Below are positions 33,982 to 46,768 of a stretch of DNA of 64,000 nucleotides, one piece after another (position 1 is the first letter of the stretch; each line of letters starts with the position of its first letter). Under the pieces are notes generated by a model, which made no database searches, was not told the DNA's origin, and worked only from the letters and a program-made list of their open reading frames with translations. The position numbers and the translations under genes are program-made. The DNA comes from Paracamarosporium sp. OC-R06-R3 (lineage: Eukaryota; Ascomycota; Dothideomycetes; Pleosporales; Didymosphaeriaceae). The stretch is taken from contig JACVRA010000044.1 of assembly GCA_019828545.1 (NCBI GenBank), forward strand, positions 558,001-622,000, given 5' to 3'.

Positions 33982-36900
33982 CTTTGTTGACGATTTGATG
34001 TGTGAAGGTGTAGCCTAGGGTAACTCTGCGCCTGATCGGGCAACAGACGTTCTTCCTAGTACAGTAAGACGGCAAGTGGTCGAGACGAGGCGAACGCCCG
34101 GCGAGTGGCTGCAGAGAGAGAGGATCCGGCGAGGTTTGCGGTCAACAGACTCTATCGGACTCCAATCCCAGTGCGGGGTTGAACGCGGGTGATCGGCGAA
34201 AGAACGAAGAGAAGGCGTTCGCGAGGCTTAAAAGCTAAATGGAGCGTATAGGCTGCTCAATGCGTTAAGGTCGCAGGTCTGTAACGAAGAAACAGCCCTG
34301 GGGCGCCGCGTCGGAGAGGTTTGGGGGTCGCTGATATGCAGGCTCAAGGCTGAATGGCTGATGTCGCTCCCAAGACAGGAATGGGGCGCGGAGTTCTGGT
34401 GTGACGCCTGCTCGAAATAGCAGCTAGTAGGAGGGTGATACCGGAGGCCAAATAAAGAACGACCGGGTCCGACAGCGGTTGACACTTGACAGACGTGAGG
34501 CAAGGTGGGTGTGCTCCAGTTATGTGCACGCGTCGACTTGGAAGGCCTTTGTAAGGTGGTCAGGAACACCGCGATGGCTATATCAGCGGTAGCAGCCGGG
34601 AGGCGAACAGATCATTCAGACAAAAAAGGCTTGACGGCACTTTACCGTGGGCGATCCGGATAAATCGAGGTCAAGAGAAGTCCAAAGACTGGGGTATAGG
34701 CTACCGCCAGGGCAGAGGGGCTTCTTAGGGAAACATGATATCCTTCGAGGATCTGGAAGCGGTTTGTTACACAAGGAGAAGCGTGACTGCCCTCGAGCTA
34801 GCAGACCCCATGCAAGAGTCAAGGCACAAGGGTGCGGTACCTCGGGACGCGAGCCCTTTCAGACGAGGGGAACGGACCGGACTCTGGCGAATCGAAGGCC
34901 GCTGGGATCAGGTGTGCTGGCGGCCGCAAGGGTGTCCTTCTCGAAGGAGAATGTGAGAGGCGTCGACATGGAGCCCTGTCTTGCTTGCAGAGGACCAGGG
35001 GGGTCGTGGAGAAAACCGCCGACGAGCAAGGCCTGGCGGGGACTGAGCGTCAACGCTCATGGGGCGGCATTATTGGCAGATGCATGTCCAACGGGAGGAG
35101 GGTAGGGGTCCGCAGCAGGCACAAAGGGCAGGGATGCTACAGGGCTCGGCAACGCTTGTTGCGGGGTCTCGCTGCTTTAGCTGACGGCCGTGATGGGTGG
35201 TGGAGGTCGGACTGGAAAGTTGCCCACCCGCGCGTGGTGCAGCGTGGTGGTGCTGCCGAGTAACCACCCACAGGGCCACTTTTGGGACCTGGTGCGGGCC
35301 TCTCTGAGTGGTGTGATCCCGGGGCATTCAACACAAGGGCCGATCTTGCAGACAGAGAGAAGACGGTTCCTGTCCATCCACCGTGGCCGCACTCGCAATT
35401 TCCCCACCCATAGCCGTTACGGAACGCCTACGCATGAGGGCACCGTCAAGCCACAGCGCAGCGTGATAGGTGCGCTCGCCCGGATGCGTCAGGAACAGTC
35501 TGCATCGTCAGCCTTGTCCTGGAGCCGCCCATTGCGCCCGCGGTGGTGCCGCTGCATGAAAGACAAAGCCGTCAGGCGTCAGGCATCGGCGAGCGACCAG
35601 CAGCAGCAGCAGTGCCGCGCCCTCTAGCCTCTGGCTGTACGTTCGTGTCGGCGACCCTGCTGCTGCACCTGCGCCATCGGTCGTAGTGAGCGCCTAGCCG
35701 CAGGCCACTGCCAATGGGAGGGGTATGCTGGGGACGAGCGAACAGATCTGGCTGGCCGATGAGATCCAACGTCGAAAAGCTCGGCCCGCTCCGGGAAAAA
35801 TGCTGTTTCTCGAAGGCTGCGGTGCGCGTGCTCTAGCGCAACAGCGGTGCTTGTCAAACGCTGGTTGACAGCGGTGCCATCAGCGCAGCGTAACGTGACC
35901 TCGCCTGGGAACTCGGGCTGGATAAGTGGTGCAGCCTCTGACAGCCGGCATGTCGAGGTGCTGTTGTTGGCTGGGTCAGACGGCTTCAATTTCCATGCTC
36001 GCTTCGGGGCAGATCCGCTCTGGCCACCACACGATCGCTGAGGCAAGCCACCGAGAGCCTTCCGCGCTGATCAGCGCCAGGTACCTCATGCCACGGTCGT
36101 AGCCCTCGCCGCCCATGCCGGAAGCAGACGGCGAGGCGACGCCGCAGCAGCGCGAAGAGGCGGCACAGCACCGTCGCGTCCAGCGGGCGCGGGCGTGGGC
36201 GCCAGTGCGCGTCCGGGTGAAGCAGACGGGCGTTTCGCAGGCGCCAGAAACACGTTCGATGGCGTACGCAATCTCTGGGCGCTATGCCGAAGGAGCAGTG
36301 TCTCCCAAACGTCGCCAAGCAGGCGGGCCTTGAGGTTGGATGGGGCGAGGGCGGCGAAGCGGCCAGGAAATGAGCAGGACGGACAGCCAGAGCGAACCCG
36401 AGCTCAGCGCGCCGTGTCCGCGGCGGATATTTCCACGGCTCATGGGGCAGCGCGCGAGCTTTGGTCGCGGAGGTTTGATAGACGACAAGGATCCTCTGCT
36501 GAGCTTCGGCAGAAGATGCTGCGTCTGATGGGAGCCATCGCTAGCGCGCCTGACATAATGCCACGGGTGAACGACCAGAACCACACCAGAACCACACCAG
36601 GCCGATGGGCCTGCGACGAGCCTCCGCCCTTAGCAAAACGTCCCACCAGATGTCAGCGCAAAGGACTGAGCCCGGCCGCTTCTCGCCCGCCGGCAGCGCG
36701 GAGGGAGCAGGCCATGGTACACAAAACTCCCTTTCATTTCGGAACGCTGCAGAATCACCCACTTCGACGGATCGAGCGCTGACAACGCATACTCAATGAG
36801 CCTGAAAGTCGGCCAATGCCAGTACCGCGCCCCCATCCACCTCGCCCGTCTTCTGCCCCCGGCCCGCAACGGCCACTTGCTGCTGTGCAATGACGCCGGG

Positions 36901-37538
36901 AAGATGCCTGGCTGGTCAGCCATGAAATCTTCATCGGTCGTCTCGGAAGGCTGCTGCAGCGGCATCCCAGAGCCGCCCATGACTTCATCCAATTCCGGGT
37001 GTGAGCACACAGCCAAGTCACTCATTTCCTGGCCAACAGCCTGTACATAGTCCGATATGTGTATCTTGTATCCTGGGCTACCTCGATCTATAACGTGTCA
37101 TGAAGATGATTCGAACCGTCGAGACAAGCGCCGTCAATTTGCGCCGCAATCACTTGACTTCGCCCCAGGCGGTGCTGAGTGGCACGGTTGGTCGTCAAAG
37201 CCAACTGTGGGGGGCTCACGATCGTATTCCTCCCCAGGGTCATGCACATCTTCTGCCTCGAACTTGGTCCGTCCTGCCCTACTCCGCCCGCATAGCGCCA
37301 CTTTCTGTCAGTTCAACGCACCTCACCGTAAGTGGCAAAGCTTCGTCCAGCTGCATACTCCGAAGATTTGCAGCCGATGACCAGCGGTCACAGGACGGAA
37401 GTTTTGTGGTACAGTCAACACGCGCATTGCATGTCTTTTCAGACTCACCCCACGTGTCTCCAAACCTCATCCTTGACATTCAAATTGAGTACGATTTTTG
37501 ACAGAGGTTGGAGTATGTAAACTGTACTTTGGTGTCAT
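33982..37538. other. 3.5-kb GC-rich region with unassembled coding-like fragments
   Basis: Upstream of the homeodomain gene (-) and downstream of THOC1 (-). Minus-strand fragments at about 37280-36840 (acidic, for example EAEDVHDPGEEYD and a RYWHWPTFRLIEYALSAL stretch) and about 36046-35624 (EAAPLIQPEFPGEVTLRCAD) read like protein, but I cannot link them with consistent splice sites. They may be an unrecognised or decayed gene, or chance frames in GC-rich DNA. Confidence 0.35.
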
Positions 37539-39994
37539 TCAAGCCACAATATTCTGTTGGTCGGGCCGCGGCTCCTCTACGGTTTGCTCGGGCTGTGGAT
37601 CGCCACCCTTGTCCTCAGTACGTGTCTGGGCCGGTTGAAAGAGGCTCTTCAAACCATCTGCATGGTTGAATTTATCGAACAAGCTTAGCTGGTCCTGTGA
37701 GGCCAAACGGAGGCCCCTCCACGTGCTACTGGTGATTTTTTCGTCGAGTTGGCGCGGGTCTTCCTCTGTTGGGGGCTCTTGGTCGGTTGATTCAATCCGC
37801 GCTGTATAGTCCTGCGGACTTGGCTTGGTGAACCTGATCTCGTGAGCTTATTGACAGTGATCGGACGAAAGGAGCTCACCTTCCGCGCTGTTTCAACTGC
37901 GTCAGCCTCTTCCCTGGCTCAGCCGTGGCTAGAAATCGCAACGCTGGTGGAACTCCTGTTGGCTTGCGATCTTTCTTGCTGGTAACCGCAGCTACCGCTC
38001 CGCCCTTTGACTCCAAGAAGATCTTCGCAGGGACCTTTTGGCGGGTGAAAGATTGACAGCGATCCATTTTCCATCTAACCCAATTCTTATCGCGGGAAAG
38101 TACCGTATCAACCACTCGGTAATAGAATTTGCCATCCGGACCATCCTGCAGGTAATTTGCGATTGAGTTCTTGATGCCCAACGCCCATTCGGTCTGTGCT
38201 TTGAGGTCAGCTGGAGGACGACTACTTTTCCCTGCTGGTGCTGATCAAAGATACGATGCAAGCTACCCCAGGGTACACGAACCAGACACCGCGTAGGGCC
38301 ATCAGCGTCTTCAGCAGGTAGTCCAGAACATATCAATTGCTCTGCAATCGGCCTTTGGTTCATGCAACCTGGTGTAGCTGTAGGGAGGCTCGTATAGGAA
38401 TGGTGTTGGCTTACATCTTCTTCGCTTAACGTCAAATTGTATTTCATTGACTGCTGTGCATTCTCATAGTGCGGCTTGCTTTTCGCTGCCCCTGTCAACG
38501 TCAAGAGAAAATCGATTAGGATCAGTGCCTGAACCAGAACGTGGCGTTGGAAGGCAACGTCGCTCAGCTGCGGCCAGTAAGTGATAGCTCCACAAAAATG
38601 CAGCAGGAGTAATGCATACCTCGAGCTTGAACAGATCGCGACTAGTGAGATACTTGGGGTTGAATGCACTGGCGAATTCGTCATAGCTGTCATCCACGCC
38701 TGTTGAAGACCCTGATTTGTGTGCCGACTCTCCGGACTGAATGACCTTTGGCACCTCCTTGAACTTTGCGAGTGTAGCTTCTAGCGCCTTTTGAAATTGT
38801 TTGAATTGCTCATCGTCAAATAATCGCGGAGGGTTCGAGAACGAGTGTTGTAACGACCAGAAGACGGGGTAAAGAGTGTCGATATCCAGTGTAGATGGTT
38901 TCTTCTCCGTGCGGCTGTCGGCTTCTGTTGATTTGGTGTCCTCTGCTTTGGTGTCTTCCCTAATGCTCTCGACCTGTTCGATATCAGCACTCGCGTTTAC
39001 AAATCATATATTCAATCACCGACAATCGGTTGGGTTGCTGTGTTGCACCAGGATACACAGTAGAGTTGCGCATACTCCGGTCGGATCGTGGTTAACTCAC
39101 GCTAGGGACGTCCTCCATGACCTGGTCACCGCTCTGCTCCGACACAATATAATCCTCGAAAGTTGTCACGTTCCCAACATGGAACTCGCCTCGCAAGTTG
39201 ACGGAACCCTTGTGGCCCAGTGGGAAACTCTGGAAGAGAAACACGTATACACGTCCGCAGAAAACGGGGTCCTCTGCCCGCGATAAACGGCGGAGCAACT
39301 CATTGCATGTACGCAGGATAACCATCTCTTTGCTGTTGGTTCCAGTACCTCCCTAAGAAAGTTTTAGCGAAGGTATCTACGTTAAGACAGGCCAAGGCTC
39401 GAACATGTGTGATCTTGAGGAAGATATCACAACACGAGAAAGTGTTGGAGCTGTCGTTACATATGTATCAGCCGCACTTACAGAAAGGATAGCCTCTCGA
39501 CGTGACTCGAGATATTTGAACGCGACATGACAATCGGCAATCGACAGGCTGTCTAGCACCTCTTCGGCAAGGAGTAGCACGAGCTGGTTGGAACAGAGAT
39601 CTGACACAGGTTACCTTGAAAACTTCTCACGTAGACGCAGCTATTACCTCTGTCCGCGCAACCTTGGACGATATCCAGAAGATTCCATACATCGATAAAA
39701 GAAGGCTCGTTGATGCGAGTTGAACCCTGTCACCGTGAGCTTCGGCATGCTATACCATGGTTCTAGACTCACAAGAATTGGATAAAGAATACTTTTGGCG
39801 GCACTTTCGGCTGTAAGCTCCCTAAGATCTCTAGGCTCAATGTGTTCGACAAGAGACTCGTTATCTCCTAGAAGTGCAGAGATCTGGAGAGGCGGATCGA
39901 TGGATGTCTCTAACTTGACTGTACGCGCTCTTTGTACCAGGTCATGGAGCCTGCGAGCAAATGTATCTTCAGAAGACATGTCAGGAATTGCCAT
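37539..39994 (-). CDS. THO complex subunit 1 (Hpr1/THOC1)
   Basis: Eight exons join in phase: 39994-39773, 39726-39648, 39600-39482, 39352-39101, 38973-38620, 38567-38415, 38193-37880 and 37833-37539. The product is 595 aa. THO loads export factors on nascent mRNA and prevents R-loops in the nucleus. The family block is unmistakable: LRTCNELLRRLSRAEDPVFCGRV, FLFQSFPLGHKGSVNLRGEF and HVGNVTTFE. FWSLQHSFSNPPRLF, SDVAFQRHVLVQALILIDFL and DGKFYYRVVDTVLSRDKNWVRW follow. The intron between exons 6 and 7 is long (221 bp) but joins TLSEED to TEWALGIKNSI as expected. I see no clear death domain at the C-terminus, which is acidic and Gln/Pro-rich. It starts 409 bp from the divergent Csm3 gene. Confidence 0.88.
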
Positions 39995-40403
39995 CGCGGT
40001 AACAGTTGTGTTGAAGCAAGAGCAGTTCGAATTGTCGTGAATGGGGTGTCCTGTTGAGTTGCACTAGTTAGTAATCTGTAGCTGCTCACAAGAAAAATCA
40101 CGAAGCGCTCAAACAAGCACAAGATCGTGCTTTTCTTTGTTCGGGCCGTTTTAGGTTGGCTGTCACAATAAGAATCCTTGATCACAATAGCGAAGGTGAG
40201 CAGTTGGGAATAAAGTTGCGCTAGCGGCACTTCCTGGTCCTAGCTTTGGATTATGTCATACAGACTTGGCAGACGCGTCGCGTCTCCCCGCAACGCGTTT
40301 CCGATTCTCAACTTGACACACCCTACAAGCAAAGCCCTTCTCAAAAAGCCCGGCTTCGTCCACGCCTGAAAAAGAGACACGGTTCACTGTCAGCGTATCC
40401 ACA
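39995..40403. promoter_or_regulatory. Shared divergent promoter, THOC1 / Csm3
   Basis: The two ATGs are 409 bp apart and point away from each other. No specific motif stands out. Confidence 0.4.
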
Positions 40404-41239
40404 ATGACTACAGCAAGCCCATCGAATAACGACATACCCGATGATGATGAACTGGATGCTATCCTCAATGGTACTCTAGATGGTCAGGACATATTCGACG
40501 TCAGCAACATAAGAACACAGACGCAACCTTCAAGATCCGAGAAGCCAGCTGCAGAAGATACTGGTCTAGGTATCGATGAAGAGATCAAAGTCGTAAAGAA
40601 GCGACAACCTATACCCAAACTTGACGACAACCGACTTCTTTCCGATCCTGGCATTCCAAAACTTCGGAGGATCTCGAAAGAGCGATTGAAATTCAAGGGA
40701 AAGGGCCATGAGGTAACACGGTGCCTGAACATAGGTGAGAGCAATTGCTAATTGGTCAATAGTACGGCGACATCGCGCGCCTACTCAACATGTACCAGCT
40801 ATGGCTCGATGACCTTTACCCGCGCGCCAAGTTTGCAGACGGATTGGCTATAATCGAGAAGCTAGGTCACTCAAAGCGCGTACAAATGATGAGGAAGGAG
40901 TGGATAGATGAGGGAAAACCGAAACATACCACGCAAGACGATGATGATGTCGACGCCATTGTAGACGAACCTGCGCAACAAGGAACCAGTCCAATGGAAG
41001 GTGTGCAAGAGAATATAACCCATAGTGTAGAAGAGGACGCAGGACAAGACAACACAAACGGAACGCAACATCCTTCGGTACCCCCAGAAGAACCCGACGA
41101 AGACGAGTTAGACGCATTACTGGCGGATAGCGCTGCACCTGCTCCTCCTACGGCTGCAACACACACAGCTACGACCGCGGAGGACGATCCATTTGCGGAT
41201 GCGATGGAAGCAATGGCCGATATGGATGATATGTGGTAG
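40404..41239 (+). CDS. Replication fork protection complex subunit Csm3/Swi3 (TIPIN-like)
   Basis: Exons 40404-40712 and 40763-41239 join over a 50-bp intron (GTAACA..AATAG) to give 261 aa. With its partner Tof1/Swi1 it travels with the replisome, stabilises stalled forks and relays the S-phase checkpoint. The conserved Swi3 domain spans about residues 70-165: KKRQPIPKLDDNRLLSDPGI, PKLRRISKERLKFKGKGHE, then (after the intron) YGDIARLLNMYQLWLDDLYP and RAKFADGLAIIEKLGHSKRV with MRKEWIDE. N- and C-terminal parts are acidic and disordered, with a DDELDAIL-type motif at each end. The last residues, EAMADMDDMW, resemble the family's acidic tail. Confidence 0.9.
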
Positions 41240-41778
41240 GACATTTCCATTCATGGATCAGGCACAAAAGTGTCCTGTTCGATTCTGTGCGGACCGAAGT
41301 ATCCATATATGTTTGTTCTCTGGGCTCAAAATCTTTATATGGGTCAGAGGGCTTGACTGCGGTTTAGGATTAGTGGGTGGGGCTTTGATTTGTTTATGCA
41401 TGGCGAGGCGTTTGATATCCAATGGTACGATAGGGTTCCTTCAGGTTTTCAAACACGTGTGGCTCTTGGTGTCTCGGATCGTGTTCTATGGCGATTGGTT
41501 GCAAAGGTTCAGATGGTAGATGCGTATAGGACCAGTACTTCATTTGGTCCATGAAAGCTGGCTCAATATACAGAACTTGCAACAGAATTTAGAATTAGCG
41601 AATTCAGCATGCTAAACAAGTGACTACATGTACTCGTCTTAGGTGTTGCGGGAATAGGACAATTTATAGTGGGGCGCTCTTGCCCCGCGGAATCTTGGCA
41701 GCTTCCCTTTTGTCTGTCGTCACCTCGTGACCCACGACCACACCCCAATCTGTCACGACTCTTGCGTGACTTTATAGT
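41240..41778. other. Intergenic between Csm3 and Ski2
   Basis: 539 bp between two plus-strand genes, so it holds the Csm3 3' UTR and the Ski2 promoter. No gene is seen. Confidence 0.5.
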
Positions 41779-44700
41779 ATGGAGGGATTAACGGAACAGC
41801 TCGAGCAGCTGAGCGTCAGCGCCGACAAAGTGTCTGATCCAGGATGGATAGATTCACTTGCAAATGAACAACGTCCACCAAAGCGCCAACGCAAGACCAA
41901 GGATGACATCAAGAAAGAGCTGGAAACCGAATTTTTGACACCTTCGCGATCGTTCAACACGCAGTGGTTGAATCGATTGCAGCAGCGGTGGGAGGCGCCA
42001 ACCAATTATCGCAGCCTCTTCGAGATCGCGCCGACTCAAACCCGCACCATCATACGGTTCACCCGTGAAGGACTTGAAGGCCGTGTTACAGGCTATAAAG
42101 AGGTCACTGTACCTGCTAACTCGGCTACTGCGAAAAATTCCACGTCCTTGCTGAGGAAACCTGCAAACAGGGCCGAATTTGTACGTGGCGCGGCAGGCTT
42201 TTTTCCATTTGCTCCGGGCGGGCTGGATGGCGTGGAAGCAATTGCGGCTATCGAAGACGAGGCTATCTCCCGCCAGGAATCAGAAAATGGAAAGAAACCG
42301 AGCGGCCTAGACCGGGTCATCAACTTCAGTGCTGAGGGCGGGCTTTTAGAGATTCCTCCCGGCTTCACACGTGGACTAGACTTTCAGAAGAAGCCTGCTG
42401 CTGACACCAAGACCGCCAAAGAAGTCGAAGATACACTCGGAGAGGAGCCTACGCAGTCGATAGCCGAGACAGGAGATGACGAAGAACCCGAGAATGGATT
42501 GAAGGCGCCTAATGGCGGTCCCACGCCTGAGGATGATGCACAGACGCCTGGCGAAGAGGAGATTGATGCTCTACTCCCTGTCGAGTTCCCAGCATTAGCT
42601 CCACATGGCCCTCTTGGGATGGCTTCCGCCAAGAAAGGCGGCAAAGAGTGGGCTCACATGGTGGACGTCAACCGTGAAATCACCAATTTTCATGAGTTGG
42701 TGCCTGAGATGGCTCGTGAATATCCTTTCGAACTTGACACCTTCCAGAAAGAGGCGGTCTATCATCTAGAGCATGGCGACTCGGTCTTTGTTGCAGCCCA
42801 TACTTCTGCTGGAAAGACGGTGGTTGCGGAATATGCAATAGCTTTAGCTGCGAAACACATGACCAAGGCTATCTACACCTCACCAATCAAAGCTCTCAGT
42901 AACCAAAAATTCCGCGATTTCCGACTTACTTTCGACGATGTTGGAATCTTAACTGGAGATGTGCAGATTCGACCAGAGGCTAGTTGCCTGATTATGACGA
43001 CCGAGATTCTACGAAGCATGTTGTATCGAGGTGCCGATTTGATTAGAGATGTTGAGTTCGTTATTTTCGACGAAGTTCACTACGTGAATGACCTGGAGCG
43101 AGGCGTCGTATGGGAAGAGGTCATCATCATGCTACCGGAACACGTCACTCTTATCCTTCTTTCTGCTACAGTTCCAAATACGCACGAATTTGCTTCCTGG
43201 GTAGGAAGAACAAAGAAGAAGAACATCTACGTCATCTCTACGCCTAAGCGTCCTGTTCCCCTCGAGCACTATCTTTGGGCTGGAAAGGGTATGCACAAGA
43301 TCGTCACAGCAGACAAAAAGTTCGTAGAAAGTGGTTGGAAGGAGGCAAACGATGTCCTCTCCGGCAAAGACAAGGTCAAAGCGCCTCCAGCGAACGAAAG
43401 TCAAGGTGGACGAGGAGGTGCGGGCAGAGGGGATCGAGGTAGAGGTGGCCAAAACCAACGCGGCCGCGGTCAACAGCCAGGGCAGCGAGGAGGTGGCCGT
43501 GGAGGTGGCCGTGGAGGCGGACCACCGGCCCAAAGAGGCCGCGGCAACATTGCACGTACGGGGAGAGGCGGCGGAAGGACCACAGCCGCACAAGACAGGA
43601 ATATCTGGGTCCATCTAATCCAGCATCTGCGCAACAAGGACCTTCTCCCAACTTGTATCTTTGTGTTTTCCAAAAAGCGATGTGAGGAGAATGCGGATGC
43701 TCTTTCGAATCTGGATTACTGCACAGCTACAGAAAAGAGTGCCATTCACATGACAGTGGAGAAATCACTCGCTCGACTCAGTCCAGAAGATCGAGTACTT
43801 CCGCAGATCACTCGCCTCAGAGAATTGTTGAGTCGAGGCATTGCAGTGCACCATGGAGGCATGCTACCTATTGTGAAGGAAATGGTCGAAATATTGTTCG
43901 CCAGGACGCTTGTCAAAGTTCTATTTGCTACGGAGACATTCGCCATGGGTCTCAATTTGCCCACAAGGACGGTTGTGTTCTCTGGGTTCCGTAAACACGA
44001 CGGTCGGCAGTTCCGTGACTTGTTGCCAGGAGAATACACTCAGATGGCAGGCCGTGCAGGTAGGAGAGGTCTGGATACCGTGGGTACCGTCATAATATGT
44101 GCCCCGGGCGCAGATGAAGCACCGCCCGTTGCACGTCTTAGACAGATGATGCTGGGTGAGCCTACCAAGCTGAGGTCCCAATTCCGGCTCACCTACAACA
44201 TGATGCTTAACCTTCTTCGTGTGGAGGCGCTTAAGATTGAAGAGATGATCAAGCGAAGTTTTAGCGAGAATGCTACACAGGCATTGTTACCTGAACACGA
44301 GAAGAGGGTCAAGTTGTCCGAGGCGGATCTTGAGAAGGTGAAGCGCGAACCTTGCAAGATCTGTGATGTTGATCTTGAAGCCTGCCACCAAGCTTGTATG
44401 GATTATCAACGTTTGACCAATGAGTTACATCTCTCTTTACTCAACAACCCCATTGGAAGATCAGTTTATGCGCAGAACCGTCTAATCGTTTATAAGAAGG
44501 TACGTGTACCAGGAGCGGCACTCCCTTGACTTTGAACTAACCGGTATAGAACGATATTCGAACTGTTGGCATGCTTCTTCGTGGGGTGGTGAATAATAGG
44601 GGTGAGGAGCCCACCGTCCAAGTGTTGGAGATTGCTGCGAACGAACAACGCAAGGCGGATGATTTGCTCCCTTACCTATCGCCGTTTGCAAAATTCTTCC

Positions 44701-45857
44701 GAAATCTACCGAAGAACAAAAAGGATCTCATCATGAAGCGTGCTCTTATCCCACTAAACGACATCGAATGCTTTACAGCCACAGTAATAGATATCCCGGA
44801 AGGCGTAGAGAACCTTTTCAGGAAGAAAGGTAAACAAAGACATTCCTCTGATATCAAAACGAGTACTAAATAATGGACAGATGCACTCAAACTCGCGCAA
44901 GACCAGTTCATCCCACTCTGCCAATCTTGGGATTACCAGGATTGGGACGAGTTTGATTACGATAAGATCAAGAAGCTCTCATTCCGGGAGATTGACATGG
45001 CTCGGAGGAAGGCAGGCAGAGAAGCTACGAGCAAGACCTGTCTGGGGTGCCCTGACTTCCTGAAGCATTATGCCATGGAACACGATGAATGGCTCATCAA
45101 GGAAAACATCGTCCAGCTGCGACAGCTCATGTCTGACCAAAACCTTCAATTACTGCCTGACTACGAACAGAGGATATCGGTGCTCAAGGACTTAGGTTTC
45201 ATCGATGAGGATTCTCGAGTGGAGTTGAAGGGCAAAGTGGCATGCGAGATCCACTCCGCTGACGAACTCGTCCTCACCGAGCTCATTCTAGAGAATGTCC
45301 TCGCCGAATATGAGCCCGAAGAGATCGTCGCCCTCCTCTCCGCCTTCGTCTTCCAAGAGAAGACCGATGTGGAGCCCACGCTTACCGCCAGTCTGGAACG
45401 CGGCGTCGCCAAGATTGTCGAGATCTCCGAGAAAGTAAACCAGCTGCAGACGCTCCATCAGGTTATCCTCTCTTCTGATGATAGCAATGACTTTGTCAGC
45501 AAGCCCCGGTTCGGCATGGTTGAGGTTGTGTACGAGTGGGCGCGTGGTATGTCATTCAACCGCATTACGGACCTGACGGATGTCATGGAAGGCACCATTG
45601 TTCGTGTCATTACGCGGCTGGATGAGACGTGCAGGGAGGTGAAGAATGCTGCAAGGATTATCGGCGATCCGACGCTGTTCCAGAAGATGGGGACGTGTCA
45701 AGAGCTTATCAAACGGTACGTAACGATGCCTTCACCATTCCCACTTTTTGAAAAGCTTGCTCGACGACTTTTCCCTGTCAGAGAGGTCAGAATGGAAGGG
45801 ATGATGCTGACTTTGAAAAACAGGGATATCTGTAATTGCGCGAGCTTGTACTTGTAG
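41779..45857 (+). CDS. SKI2: Ski2 RNA helicase (Ski complex, cytoplasmic exosome cofactor)
   Basis: Exons 41779-44499, 44550-44829, 44881-45715 and 45824-45857 join in phase to give 1289 aa. Ski2 is the DExH helicase that, with Ski3 and Ski8, feeds mRNA to the cytoplasmic exosome for 3'-5' decay. An N-terminal Ski-complex-binding region ends near residue 300. RecA1 carries AHTSAGKT (about 340) and DEVH (about 431), and RecA2 has FVFSKKRCEENA and QMAGRAGRRGLDT (about 755). A KOW-like insertion/arch region and the C-terminal DSHCT domain with MSFNRITDLTDVMEGTIVR follow. The last exon encodes only about ten residues, ending DICNCASLYL, the conserved Ski2/Mtr4 tail. An Arg/Gly-rich insert (RGG repeats, about residues 542-608) sits between RecA1 and RecA2, as I recall from yeast Ski2. 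The final 108-bp intron is stop-free and in frame. Confidence 0.93.
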
Positions 45858-46768
45858 AGCGTTTCATGCCGGCGTGACGAGCGAGCGTTTCGGGATATAA
45901 ATATCACGAATATTGTCTTAATGGTAACGATTGGCGTTGTGCATGATGTGTAGTGGCTATTATGAGCATTTGTAAGGCTGCAGGATGGGGGCTGCTACAA
46001 AGGGTCTCAGACAATGCATGGATCTAATTGCCGACTGGTTAGACGTCGCATGGATGCTGAACGAATGGAAATGGTGCCGTTGTCGGAGCCAACCAGCTTG
46101 AGAAACCTGCAGCATGCTCAAACAACGTCGAAGGATGGAAATGAGCTGACTGGAAAATCCTAGGCCACGCATCTTGAACACCGCTCTCCTGATCCAAATG
46201 ATGCATTAGGGGTTAATTTGTGCCCACAGACGCTGGAATGGGGATGGTCAGCACGAACTACAGTCGCAGAGACGTGAACCCTGGCTTTTCAAGCAGTGCG
46301 GGGAAGAAACGGCCCGTTCACGATTGGACGGTTCCTGCCGACGCGGACAGGCGCATCTGCAGTCTTCCTGCTGGCCGCCGATGCAACCAAGCGGCAAAGA
46401 AAGCCCGGATCCGAGTCTACAGACTGCAGAAGCCGCCCAAGCCATGTGGTGAGCGGCAGGCATCGATCTAGCAGGGCGCCACGTGCGTTAACCCGATTGG
46501 GCCTAGGCTGTTTTTTTGCACACGAAAACTACAGCCCCTCCATCTTTCCTCGCCCGTATACCCTGAGCAATCCAAAGGGGGCCTAAGGTTACCAGACGAT
46601 AGGCCTGCTCGCGGCCCTTCCCAGCCTCTCTCGCGATTCTGCCTCTGCCAGCCGCCGTGCCACAGGCGCCCCATCACCGCCAATCGTACCGTCGCCGCGC
46701 CCTCACGTTAGACCCTCGAGGTCCCGCTGCCCGACCACTGGCTCGCACCACCAGACTGCACCGCCAAC
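45858..46768. other. Intergenic between Ski2 and importin
   Basis: 911 bp holding the Ski2 3' UTR and the importin promoter. Short frames on both strands have no recognisable features. Confidence 0.5.

Noticed and set aside
36195..36782. A plus-strand 195-codon frame
   Set aside because: Arg/Ala/Pro-rich composition in GC-rich DNA, with no motif. The minus-strand fragments look slightly more protein-like but are also unproven.
41840..42650. Minus-strand frames of 60-90 codons across the Ski2 N-terminus
   Set aside because: They are antisense shadows of a strongly coding Ski2 exon.
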